Source: an uncultured Lachnospiraceae bacterium (GTDB lineage Bacteria > Bacillota > Clostridia > Lachnospirales > Lachnospiraceae). Taken from it: a stretch of DNA of 64,000 bases. Position 1 is the stretch's first letter, and each line of letters begins with the position of its first letter. Positions 18,323-26,266 of this stretch are shown one piece after another. The notes below the pieces were generated by a model. It was not told the origin of the DNA. It worked only from the letters and a program-made list of their open reading frames with translations, and made no database searches. The DNA is taken from NCBI GenBank assembly GCA_910585715.1, contig CAJUEX010000006.1, positions 1 to 64,000 on the forward strand. The letters run 5' to 3'. Position numbers and translations under genes: made by a program.

Positions 18323-20595
18323 CCACAAATTTATTTCTTTCTGTTTTTGAGCTTTCCATATCCATGAGCCCTATTGTCATTGTACTTATTTTATTTGATT
18401 CCTTTTTAAATAAGCGGTATGTGGCAAAATGGAAATATTGGGTTTGGATTTTTCTGGCATTGCGGTTAAGCATTCCTCTGGATGGGAGCAATATGCAGTC
18501 TTTTTTGGACATATGCACAAAGGCAATAGAGTCTGTTACATATCCGGGAGAAGAGAAACGGAGTGATATCCCTTTGCAGGAGCATGTGGCTCAGCGGCGC
18601 ATTATTGTTGAAGTGCCGGCGCAGATGACCGAACCTGTCATGACGCAGTCTGAGAAAAGAAGCCAATCTGTTACGTGGCTGGACATTGCTGCTTTTATCT
18701 GGTTTGGAGGGGGACTGCTTTTTATAGGTTTCCATATGCTTACCTACAGGCACTATAAAAAACGGATTGTAAAAGAAGGAACTTTTTTAGAAGACAGCCA
18801 TATTTTGCAGCAGCTGTCCTGCCTGCTGGAAGAATTGCAGATAAAATATAAAATACCTGTGATGGAATATACAAAAGCTGCCAGTCCCATGATAATAGGT
18901 TTTGTAAAGCCCGTTTTGGTTCTTCCAAAGGAACAGTATAACGGGGAAGAACTGTTCTTTATTCTTAAGCATGAATTGATTCACCTGAAACGGCATGATG
19001 TTTATTTTAAGCTGCTGCTCATGGTGGCTAACGCAGTGCACTGGTTTAATCCCCTTATATGGATTATGCAAAAAGAAGCCTGTGTGGATATGGAGCTTTC
19101 CTGTGATGAAAAGGTAATACAGGGGACAGAGTATATGGTCCGAAAAGCATATACGGAAACCCTGTTTTCCATGGTTCACAGAAAATATGTTAAAACCGCT
19201 GTTTTGTCCACACAATTTTATGGAGGGAAACAAATTATGAAAAAACGTTTTCGAAATATTCTGACCGGTCCCAAAAAGAAAGGCGGATTTCCTGTATTAG
19301 TATTTGTTGTTCTTTTGACAATCAGTATGGGAACCATGGTAGGATGTTCTATAAACACAATGGACCAACTTGCAGAGGGAAGTGTGGCAGACGACATAGA
19401 TGTGCCGGAACCGGTTTTGAATAAAGCAAAGGAACTGGTTGCCGCGCAGTATTTAAATGCACAGGAAAAATTTGCGGATTATCAATATAGCAACTGGAGA
19501 ATCGAGTCGTTGTCACAATGTTACACATATGAGGATTTTGAAAATATGGTATTGCAGGTATACCGGCTGAATTATGAATTTTTCTCCGATAAACCCCAAA
19601 GCATATTTTTGGCAGGAGGCATGACCGTTACTGAAGACGGATGGGTGGTGCCGGACTATCCGGGCAGCAGATATTTGATTTTCAGACAGGATGGGGAAGC
19701 ACTTTCTTTTCTAATCTGTTTGTTCGAAAATGATTGTCTTCCGGGAGATGAAATATTTACAAATGATTTAAAGCAACAATTGGTAAATCTGGGAGTTCTC
19801 ATGGACACCGGGGAGAAAACAAAGGAAGAAAATACAAGGACTCTTACATTTTCCGTAGAAGGAGAAACGGAGCAGCGGCAGGCCACCCTTGCAACAGGGG
19901 GCGGGTATTCCCTTTATCTGCCGGATGGAGAATGGCAGCAGTCCGGCTCTGACACATGGACAGCAACGGCAAATGAGCAGGTGCAGCTCTGGGTAGAATA
20001 TTTTGCAAATAAATCAGTCAGCCGGGTGGAGAAAGAACTGGCAGAGGATGGATATGGGACAGTAAACTATGAGATGCAAAAGCAGGAAGGAGAAATGATA
20101 TATATAGTGCTTCTGAAAGAATCCGGAAATGATGTGTGGGGGATATTCTATTGTTTTCCGGTTGATGCGGAGGAAGGGTTTGGAAAAAGGCTTTCTGTTA
20201 TAGCAGATACGTTTGCGGTTTCTGAACCTGCAGATGGCAGGCAAATCCCAGAGGGTGAATCAGATGGTTCTGGAAAGGGAGCCGACAGCATGGAGCTGGA
20301 AAAAATTGTAGGGGAGTTTGCAACAGCATACTTCAGTAGGGATGTGGAGAAGCTTGGCAGTTTCCTGACAAGTTCCTATGAAGGAGATGTTACTGCATAT
20401 GAAGGTACAGGCATTATCAGCGATATGTCCGTGAAAGGTCTGGATGATATGGAAGAGCAAAAGCCCGGAAGCCGGCAACCGGTTTCCCTGGAGTTTCGGG
20501 ACAGCGAGCACAGCGATACTTTATGCTATTTGTCCTTTATATTTGTGAAAGAAGAGGATGGATGGAAAATTGAGTTTTATGGATTAGAACTTTAA
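18319..20595 (+). CDS. BlaR1-like M56 metallopeptidase sensor with atypical C-terminal domain
   Basis: 758 residues. Residues 1-320 are the M56 membrane protease: transmembrane segments (SPIVIVLILFDSFLN, then WLDIAAFIWFGGGLLFIGF), the zinc site HELIH at 218-222 and a downstream CVDMELSCDEKVIQG glutamate/aspartate motif. Another hydrophobic segment at about 335-355 (FPVLVFVVLLTISMGTMVGC) resembles a lipoprotein signal. The outside part (360-758) does not show the SxxK/KTG motifs of a penicillin-binding sensor; the last 90 residues look NTF2-like (IVGEFATAYFSRDVEKLGSF). It probably cleaves the adjacent BlaI after sensing something other than a beta-lactam. The ligand is unknown. Confidence 0.85.
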   Translation: MTTNLFLSVFELSISMSPIVIVLILFDSFLNKRYVAKWKYWVWIFLALRLSIPLDGSNMQSFLDICTKAIESVTYPGEEKRSDIPLQEHVAQRRIIVEVPAQMTEPVMTQSEKRSQSVTWLDIAAFIWFGGGLLFIGFHMLTYRHYKKRIVKEGTFLEDSHILQQLSCLLEELQIKYKIPVMEYTKAASPMIIGFVKPVLVLPKEQYNGEELFFILKHELIHLKRHDVYFKLLLMVANAVHWFNPLIWIMQKEACVDMELSCDEKVIQGTEYMVRKAYTETLFSMVHRKYVKTAVLSTQFYGGKQIMKKRFRNILTGPKKKGGFPVLVFVVLLTISMGTMVGCSINTMDQLAEGSVADDIDVPEPVLNKAKELVAAQYLNAQEKFADYQYSNWRIESLSQCYTYEDFENMVLQVYRLNYEFFSDKPQSIFLAGGMTVTEDGWVVPDYPGSRYLIFRQDGEALSFLICLFENDCLPGDEIFTNDLKQQLVNLGVLMDTGEKTKEENTRTLTFSVEGETEQRQATLATGGGYSLYLPDGEWQQSGSDTWTATANEQVQLWVEYFANKSVSRVEKELAEDGYGTVNYEMQKQEGEMIYIVLLKESGNDVWGIFYCFPVDAEEGFGKRLSVIADTFAVSEPADGRQIPEGESDGSGKGADSMELEKIVGEFATAYFSRDVEKLGSFLTSSYEGDVTAYEGTGIISDMSVKGLDDMEEQKPGSRQPVSLEFRDSEHSDTLCYLSFIFVKEEDGWKIEFYGLEL

Positions 20596-20631
20596 AGGAA
20601 AAGCATTTGAATACATGATGTCTTTTTGGCG

Positions 20632-20678
20632 GCATGCCGTCCTCTTTATTAAGAGGCGGTATGCTATTATTTGTTTTT
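20632..20678 (+). terminator. Intrinsic terminator after the M56 gene
   Basis: A stem of about 14 bp with one bulge (gcatgccg..cctctt with aagagg..cggtatgc, 20632-20664) is followed by a T-rich run (tattatttgttttt). Confidence 0.7.
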
Positions 20679-20740
20679 GACAGTATGTTTGCTGCTTATA
20701 TATTTATAGTGGCTTCAAAAATATATAAAAAATATAAAAT

Positions 20741-20789
20741 AAACAGTATATAACAGTTGACAACAGTTATATGCTGTTATATACTGTTT
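20741..20789 (+). promoter_or_regulatory. Promoter bracketed by a 16-bp inverted repeat (GntR/YtrA operator)
   Basis: Arms 20741-20756 (aaacagtatataacag) and 20774-20789 are exact reverse complements with a 17-base gap. TTGACA (20757-20762) lies directly between the arms and TATACT (20780-20785) lies in the right arm, at a 17-base spacing. A GntR dimer bound here would shut the promoter of the operon it heads. Confidence 0.8.
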
Positions 20790-20809
20790 ACAGGCGAAGG
20801 GAGAAACGT

Positions 20810-21181
20810 ATGAAGATAATATTAAATAATTCATCTATGATTCCCATTTATGAGCAAATCATAGACCAGATGAAAGCAATGATAATTAATGGCGAATTAC
20901 AGGAAAACGACATACTTCCCTCTGTCCGTTCCTTATCCAGAGATTTGAAAATAAGCGCCCTTACCGTAAAGAAGGCATATGACAATTTAGAGGAAGAGGG
21001 ATTTACCGTGACAGTCCACGGGAAGGGAACTTATGTAGCAGCTGCCAATAAAGAACTGATGATAGAGGAACAAAAAAAAGAAGTGGAAGCCGATTTTGAA
21101 GTGGCCGTTCAAAAGGGCAGAAGATACGGATTGAGTGAGGAAGAAATAAGGGAATTATTTGAGCTTGTTTTGGAGGAATAG
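20810..21181 (+). CDS. GntR-family (YtrA-type) regulator
   Basis: About 123 residues. The winged helix (SSMIPIYEQIIDQMKAMIIN, LPSVRSLSRDLKISALTVKK, EEEGFTVTVHGKGTYVA) is typical GntR. Only a short helical tail follows (about 80-123), as in the YtrA subfamily that controls ABC exporters. The start is set at MKIIL, behind GAAGGGAG; a longer frame begins upstream inside the operator. The ATPase gene starts three bases after the stop. The protein likely represses the three-gene operon through the 16-bp repeat, as YtrA does in Bacillus in response to cell-wall antibiotics. That signal is inferred from family knowledge. Confidence 0.9.
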   Translation: MKIILNNSSMIPIYEQIIDQMKAMIINGELQENDILPSVRSLSRDLKISALTVKKAYDNLEEEGFTVTVHGKGTYVAAANKELMIEEQKKEVEADFEVAVQKGRRYGLSEEEIRELFELVLEE

Positions 21182-21184
21182 GTT

Positions 21185-22036
21185 ATGTTAAAAATTGAGA
21201 ACTTACAAAAGAATTATGACAGGTTCCATTTAGACTGTTCACTGGAAGTCAGACCGGGGTGTATTACAGGCCTGATTGGACAGAACGGGGCGGGAAAGAG
21301 CACTACCTTTAAGGCTGCCCTGGGACTGATCTCGGCAGATGGAGGAACCATTCGGATATTTGGGAAAAATGTGAAGGACTTAAGCAAAAAGGATAAAGAA
21401 AAACTGGGAGTGGTCTTATCGGATTCCGGATTCAGCGGTTATCTTTCCATTAAGGATATTGTTCCCGTTATGGAAAATCTGTATGAGAATTTTGAAAAGG
21501 CATACTTTCTGGAGCAATGTGAGCATTTTGGACTGCCCGTAGACAAAAAGATGAAAGAATTTTCTACCGGAATGAAGGCAAAGCTGAAAACACTTGCAGC
21601 TATTACCCATGGCGCGGCATTGCTGATACTGGATGAACCTACTGCCGGGCTTGATGTGGTGGCAAGAGATGAACTTTTGCATCTGTTAAGGGAATATATG
21701 GAAAAGGATGAACAAAACTCCATATTGATAAGCTCCCATATTTCCTCTGATTTGGAAGGGCTTTGTGATGATTTATATATGATACATGACGGTCATGTAG
21801 TTCTGCATGAAGAGACAGATGTACTGCTCAGTGATTATGCTGTTTTAAAAGTAAAGGAAAATCAACTGGCAGAGCTTGATAAGCAGTATGTGCTGAAGGC
21901 TAAAAAGGAAGCTTTTGGTTATAGCTGCCTAACTAATCAAAAGCAGTTTTATATGGATAACTATCCGGGAATAGTGATTGAAAAAGGAAGCATTGACGAG
22001 TTGATTATGATAATGATCAGGGGGATGGAATTATGA
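21185..22036 (+). CDS. ABC transporter ATP-binding protein (YtrB-like)
   Basis: A 283-residue ABC ATPase with Walker A GQNGAGKST, the signature region FSTGMKAKLKTLAAI (a divergent LSGGQ, common in this branch), Walker B LLILDEPTAGLD and the switch His in ISSHISSDLEG. It powers export or antibiotic removal together with the permease that follows. The coding region overlaps the permease start by four bases. It is controlled by the GntR gene immediately upstream. Confidence 0.93.
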   Translation: MLKIENLQKNYDRFHLDCSLEVRPGCITGLIGQNGAGKSTTFKAALGLISADGGTIRIFGKNVKDLSKKDKEKLGVVLSDSGFSGYLSIKDIVPVMENLYENFEKAYFLEQCEHFGLPVDKKMKEFSTGMKAKLKTLAAITHGAALLILDEPTAGLDVVARDELLHLLREYMEKDEQNSILISSHISSDLEGLCDDLYMIHDGHVVLHEETDVLLSDYAVLKVKENQLAELDKQYVLKAKKEAFGYSCLTNQKQFYMDNYPGIVIEKGSIDELIMIMIRGMEL

Positions 22037-22686
22037 AAGGTTTATTTGTAAAGGATTTAAAACTGATGTCCGGGCAAAAGAAATTTCTGCTTCTTGCATT
22101 TTTTCTTGCAGGTGTGCTTTTGTCGACAAACAGTGCGGTATTTGTAAGCAATTATCTGACGATTCTCTGTTCCATACTTGTGGTAAGCACGATAAGTTAT
22201 GATGAGTTTGACAATGGAAATGCCTTTTTGTTTACCCTGCCTGTCAGCAGGAAGGAATATGTAAGGGAAAAGTATTTATTTGGGTTTGGTGTCAGCATTG
22301 GCGTATGGTTTCTTACAGTCTTGTTGATTGGCGCTTACTTAGGACTGACTACAGAAAATTATAATTGGATTGAAGGGAGTGTTACATCCGTTTCCGGTAT
22401 TTTTACATCCGGTTATCTGCTTTCTTTTCTCATTCCGGTACAATTAAAATTTGGCGCTGAAAAGGGAAGGCTGGTTTTGCTATGTGTTTCCGGCATAATA
22501 GGGGGAATCTGCTTTGGAGCGGTGGAAATTGCAAAGAAACTGGATATTGATATAGAACAGTTTGTACGCCGGCTGAAGGCTTTTCCGCCGGTGGGATTGG
22601 CGGCAGGCGTGATTGGAGCATTTTTGATTATGGTAGGGATTTCCTATCTGATTAGTGTTAGGGTTATGGAGAATAAGGAATTTTAG
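22033..22686 (+). CDS. ABC-2 type permease of the GntR operon
   Basis: A 217-residue membrane protein with about six hydrophobic segments (for example FLLLAFFLAGVLLSTNSAVF, LLSFLIPVQLKF and VGLAAGVIGAFLIMVGISYL). The SYDEFDNGNAFLFTLPVSRK stretch is the characteristic ABC2_membrane_2 loop in which the first transmembrane helices connect to the ATPase. It forms the channel for the ATPase upstream. The substrate is not visible. A 10-bp stem terminator follows directly. Confidence 0.88.
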   Translation: MKGLFVKDLKLMSGQKKFLLLAFFLAGVLLSTNSAVFVSNYLTILCSILVVSTISYDEFDNGNAFLFTLPVSRKEYVREKYLFGFGVSIGVWFLTVLLIGAYLGLTTENYNWIEGSVTSVSGIFTSGYLLSFLIPVQLKFGAEKGRLVLLCVSGIIGGICFGAVEIAKKLDIDIEQFVRRLKAFPPVGLAAGVIGAFLIMVGISYLISVRVMENKEF

Positions 22687-22698
22687 AGATATAAGCTG

Positions 22699-22730
22699 AA
22701 AGATACTATTTCAAACATAGTATCTTTTTT
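22699..22730. terminator. Terminator between convergent permease and LysR genes
   Basis: A 10-bp perfect stem (aaagatacta with tagtatcttt, 22699-22708 and 22718-22727) and a T run to 22730. The A-rich base on the other side lets it serve the LysR gene as well. Confidence 0.8.
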
Positions 22731-22800
22731 GCTTATTATGTTGTCTCCGTCTAATTCCGGTATCACTATATCAGGGCATGTTTCCGGCAGCCCGGCTGCT

Positions 22801-23619
22801 TTATTTCTTTTTCTCAATCTTATAGCAGCATATTTTAGGTGTCTCAAAGTCCAACAGGGGAATCCTCACAAGAGAGCCAGCCTCCAGATAAGGCGCCGCC
22901 AGGCTTTCAGGCAGAAAGCTGACTCCGCCTGAGTGGAGTAAATAGGGAATCAGCTTGGTGCTGTTGTCAATTTCAAATGGAAACTGATAGTGGGGCGGAA
23001 ATAATTCCCGGATAAAGCTGCCCACTTCCTGTAGGGCAAAATTACAAAACAAATATCTGGTTTGGGGCAAATCTTCCTTTTTCATGCCATTTTTCCAAAG
23101 GTTATCAGCAGGTATGGTTACAAGAACCAACTCATCAACGGCAAAAATCTCACAGTGCCAGCCCTTCTTGTATAAGGGTATATAACAATATGCCACATCC
23201 AGAACACCATCCTGCAATAGCCGGAGCAGCTCGTTAGAATGTCCAATTGTGATTTTCAGGGCGCTTTGAGGGGCGGCTGATATCCATTTTTCCATGTGCC
23301 CCTGCAGGTGGCATTCATAAATTGTATTGGTAGTGCCCACATGCAGGGAGCTTTCATATTGCTTTATAGAATGAATGTCCTGCAGGGCGGCATTTTCAAT
23401 ATCAATGATTCTCTGGGCATACCGGCGGAAGGTGTGCCCTTCTGCTGTTAAGGCTACACTCCGCTTGCTTCTGGTAAACAAAGGCTTTCCAAGCTCTGCT
23501 TCCAAATCCGCAATCCGGTTAGTCACTGTGGACTGTGCCACGAACAGCTGCTCAGCAGTCTGGGTAAAGTTTTTTAATTTGGCTAATAAAAGAAAGGTTT
23601 TTAGTGTTTGTGTGTCCAT
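22801..23619 (-). CDS. LysR-family transcriptional regulator
   Basis: A 272-residue LysR protein. The N-terminal helix-turn-helix (MDTQTLKTFLLLAKLKNFTQ, then TAEQLFVAQSTVTNRIADLE) and the linker helix are standard. The rest is a periplasmic-binding-like ligand domain starting at about residue 90 (SLHVGTTNTIYECHLQGHME). AGGAGATAT precedes the ATG. It is divergent from the GNAT gene at 23732, and LysR proteins usually activate such a divergent neighbour. The ligand is unknown. Confidence 0.92.
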   Translation of the reverse strand: MDTQTLKTFLLLAKLKNFTQTAEQLFVAQSTVTNRIADLEAELGKPLFTRSKRSVALTAEGHTFRRYAQRIIDIENAALQDIHSIKQYESSLHVGTTNTIYECHLQGHMEKWISAAPQSALKITIGHSNELLRLLQDGVLDVAYCYIPLYKKGWHCEIFAVDELVLVTIPADNLWKNGMKKEDLPQTRYLFCNFALQEVGSFIRELFPPHYQFPFEIDNSTKLIPYLLHSGGVSFLPESLAAPYLEAGSLVRIPLLDFETPKICCYKIEKKK

Positions 23620-23731
23620 ATATCTCCTATAATCAGAAAGGTGAATAATTAAAATCAGATAAATTCATTTCACTAATATAATACCACAAGGGTATAATAG
23701 GAACAACAAAAAACAACAGGAGGATAAAAGA

Positions 23732-24589
23732 ATGAATATAAGATATGAAGAAGCGGACTGGGATTGTAAAGATTTTCTTTTATTAAGCAATGAACTGGAT
23801 GAATATCTGAATGGAGCAATCGGCGGAGAGGAAAAGAGAGAAAAGTACAAAGGCTTTAACCACCTTGATACAATGGACTATGTGATAATCGCTTATGAAG
23901 AAAACCAGCCTGTTGGCTGCGGAGCATTGCGGAAATATTCAGAAGAAAGTATAGAAGTGAAGAGGGTATTTGTTCGGGAAGCTTTTAGAAAAAAAGGAGT
24001 GGCAGCAGCAATTCTGGAAAGGCTTATAAGCAGGGCAAGAGAACAGGGATATGAAAATATCATACTGGAAACGGGGGAGTTTCTTCCTGCTTCTGTAAGG
24101 CTGTATACACGTTTTGGATTTGAAAAAATTCAAAATTACGGGGCATATGTAAATATGGAGGAATCTCTTTGCATGGGATTATCCCTGACAGAGATATTTT
24201 ATTCTGAAAACAGGAAATTCCTTTCGGATGAATTAAGTGATTTGTACAAATCAGTGGGGTGGATATCTGCCGGTTATGCAGAAAGAATGACAAGGGCATT
24301 CCAAAATGCAGGAACGGTTATCAGTGCATGGGACGGCAGTAAGCTTATAGGATTAGCAGATGTTTTGGATGATGGAGAGCTGACAGCATATATTCATTAT
24401 CTGCTTATAAGACCGGAATATCAAAGACGTGGAATAGGCAGAAGATTGTTGGAGCTTGTAAAAGAGAAATATAAGGATTATTTGTATTTACTTGTTATCA
24501 GTGAAGAAAAGAAAAACGTAGAATTTTATGAAAGGTGCGGCTTTAAAAAAGAAGAACAGGCAACAGTATTGAAGATTTTAACATTGTAA
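23732..24589 (+). CDS. Tandem GNAT-family acetyltransferase
   Basis: 285 residues that form two acetyltransferase domains. The first (1-145) has the acetyl-CoA loop VFVREAFRKKGVAAAILERL; the second (150-285) has LLIRPEYQRRGIGRRLLELV. Both keep the R/Q-x-x-G-x-G/A pyrophosphate-binding loop, so both may bind acetyl-CoA. The substrate is unknown; single-domain relatives acetylate small amines or ribosomal N-termini. AGGAGG lies before the ATG. It faces away from the LysR gene and the two share the 112-base gap. Confidence 0.88.
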   Translation: MNIRYEEADWDCKDFLLLSNELDEYLNGAIGGEEKREKYKGFNHLDTMDYVIIAYEENQPVGCGALRKYSEESIEVKRVFVREAFRKKGVAAAILERLISRAREQGYENIILETGEFLPASVRLYTRFGFEKIQNYGAYVNMEESLCMGLSLTEIFYSENRKFLSDELSDLYKSVGWISAGYAERMTRAFQNAGTVISAWDGSKLIGLADVLDDGELTAYIHYLLIRPEYQRRGIGRRLLELVKEKYKDYLYLLVISEEKKNVEFYERCGFKKEEQATVLKILTL

Positions 24590-24605
24590 AAATTTTAAAA
24601 TGCTC

Positions 24606-24644
24606 TTGCAAAATAGAAATTAAAGTGATATCATTATGATATCA
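24606..24644 (+). promoter_or_regulatory. Promoter plus dyad upstream of the SPFH gene
   Basis: TTGCAA (24606-24611), a 17-base spacer and TATCAT (24629-24634). The -10 lies in the palindrome tgatatcat-T-atgatatca (24626-24644, 9-bp perfect arms). The ribbon-helix-helix protein encoded after the SPFH gene is a natural candidate to bind it. Confidence 0.7.
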
Positions 24645-24665
24645 AAAAGAAAGAAGGGATTACAT

Positions 24666-25667
24666 ATGAATGAAAAAATTATTAAAGGCAGGAAAAATGG
24701 CATGCTGGTTCTGCTGCTTTCCATTGTTATATATGCAGCAGTCATTGTAGGAACAATAACAGGCGGCATGATAGCTGAAGAGACTGGAAATCCGGTGCTT
24801 GTGATTATCTGCCTTGTTGTTATGTGTACCGCATGGATGCTCTGGATGGGACTTAAGGTGTTAAGACCTCAGGAAGCATTAGTACTTACCCTGTTTGGAA
24901 AATATGTGGGCACTTTGAAGGAGCCGGGATTCTATTTTGTAAACCCGTTTTGTACCGCGGTGAATCCGGCAGCAAAGACCAAACTGAACCAGAGCGGCGA
25001 TGTGAAAAGCGGCAGCAATGGGGCAAATGCGGCGGAAGCGGCAGAGGCTGCTAACCGGAAGATTTCCTTAAAAATCATGACATTAAACAATAACCGTCAG
25101 AAAATCAACGACTGTCTGGGAAATCCTGTAGAAATCGGAATTGCGGTTACATGGCGGATTGTTGATACTGCCAAGGCTGTATTCAACGTGGATAATTATA
25201 AGGAATTTTTGTCCCTTCAATGTGACAGCGCATTGAGGAACATCGTGCGAATCTATCCCTATGACGTTGCGCCCAATGTGGATACTACCGGGGACGGCAT
25301 TGCAGACGAAGGAAGCCTTCGGGGCTCCAGCGATACAGTAGCGGAAAGAATCCGTGATGAAATACAAAAGCGGGTAAACGAAGCAGGCATTGAAGTGGTG
25401 GAGGCACGCATCACCTACCTTGCATATGCGCCGGAGATTGCGGCTGTCATGTTGCAGCGTCAACAGGCATCAGCCATTATAGACGCCAGAAAGATGATTG
25501 TGGACGGAGCCGTGGGCATGGTTGAAATGGCTCTGGAACGCTTAAGCGAGAATGAGGTGGTAACACTGGATGAGGAACGCAAGGCTGCAATGGTATCAAA
25601 TCTTCTGGTTGTACTTTGTGGAAACCACGACGCACAGCCGGTTGTAAATTCAGGAAGCCTGTACTAA
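24666..25667 (+). CDS. SPFH/band-7 domain membrane protein
   Basis: About 333 residues. Two N-terminal membrane segments (MLVLLLSIVIYAAVIVGTI and VLVIICLVVMCTAWMLWMGL) precede an SPFH domain. That domain begins with VLRPQEALVLTLFGKYVGTL, includes NPVEIGIAVTWRIVDTAKAV, and ends with the helical stalk (ERIRDEIQKRVNEAGIEVVE then QRQQASAIIDARKMIVDGAV). Such proteins form large membrane-associated rings or scaffolds. The ATG is chosen behind AGAAGGG and after the operator; an earlier ATG lies in the dyad. The downstream RHH gene starts 6 bases after the stop, so the two form an operon. Confidence 0.9.
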   Translation: MNEKIIKGRKNGMLVLLLSIVIYAAVIVGTITGGMIAEETGNPVLVIICLVVMCTAWMLWMGLKVLRPQEALVLTLFGKYVGTLKEPGFYFVNPFCTAVNPAAKTKLNQSGDVKSGSNGANAAEAAEAANRKISLKIMTLNNNRQKINDCLGNPVEIGIAVTWRIVDTAKAVFNVDNYKEFLSLQCDSALRNIVRIYPYDVAPNVDTTGDGIADEGSLRGSSDTVAERIRDEIQKRVNEAGIEVVEARITYLAYAPEIAAVMLQRQQASAIIDARKMIVDGAVGMVEMALERLSENEVVTLDEERKAAMVSNLLVVLCGNHDAQPVVNSGSLY

Positions 25668-25673
25668 CCGGAA

Positions 25674-25877
25674 ATGGCAGATAATACAAAAAAACAGGTG
25701 CCGCTTCGGCTTTCTCCAAAGCTCTATGATGCGATTGCAGCCTGGGCGGAAGACGATTTCCGCTCCGTGAACGGGCAGATTGAATATCTCCTGTCAGAAT
25801 GCGTCAGACAGAGGAAGAAAAACGGCAAATACGTTTCGGATGAGATAGATGTGCCGCCGGAACTGGATATTCATTGA
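25674..25877 (+). CDS. Ribbon-helix-helix (Arc-like) DNA-binding protein
   Basis: A 67-residue Arc/MetJ-type protein. The beta strand KKQVPLRLSPKLYDAIAAWA and the helix-turn-helix part GQIEYLLSECVRQRKK fit an RHH dimer. The proline-rich tail (DEIDVPPELDIH) has no homologue I know. It follows the SPFH gene by 6 bases. Small RHH proteins often autoregulate, so it may bind the 19-bp dyad upstream of the SPFH gene; that link is inferred. Confidence 0.8.
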   Translation: MADNTKKQVPLRLSPKLYDAIAAWAEDDFRSVNGQIEYLLSECVRQRKKNGKYVSDEIDVPPELDIH

Positions 25878-25967
25878 GGAAAGGATTTTAAGTATAAAAA
25901 TTTTGGCTTGAATATCGGTATATTACAAAATTTTATAGTGCAGATATGTTTTTAATTTATAGCAAGG

Positions 25968-26012
25968 GGCCTTCCGGCGGATTTCTATATGATTTCGGCG
26001 GAAGGTCTTTTG
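25968..26012 (+). terminator. Terminator after the SPFH/RHH operon
   Basis: The stem ggccttccgg..cgg paired with ggcggaaggtc (left arm from about 25968, right arm 25997-26007) tolerates a G:U pair and one mismatch. A short T run (tctttt) follows. Confidence 0.65.
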
Positions 26013-26057
26013 ATGTAATTTTGATGTAAATATTAAACAAGTTTTTAATATGATGGT

Positions 26058-26149
26058 TTGTAACAATTCATCATTGGTCTTTTGGATGGAAGGATGTTGT
26101 CATGCTCTTTCGTCCTTCCATTCAAAACCCGCAGGCTGAATTGTTACAA
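26058..26149. repeat. Nested long hairpin element
   Basis: Outer arms 26058-26070 and 26137-26149 (ttgtaacaattca and its complement) are perfect. Inner arms 26080-26096 and 26111-26127 pair at 15 of 17 positions, with G:U rescue. The 92-bp unit has no protein frame of note. It is either a small non-autonomous repeat or a structured RNA. It lies between the SPFH terminator and the chemotaxis receptor gene; the remaining bases of 25878-26266 hold only those signals. Confidence 0.7.
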
Positions 26150-26266
26150 TAGTCAACATATCTCTTTTAATATGGTTGCTTTACCTTTTCAATTCCTGTA
26201 AAATGAAAAGCAAATACCAATAACAGATACCGTACCGGCGGCAAAAGGGTACATAAGGAGAAAACC

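Noticed and set aside
18319..20595. True beta-lactam sensor BlaR1
   Set aside because: No penicillin-binding SxxK/SxN/KTG set in the outer domain and no beta-lactamase nearby.
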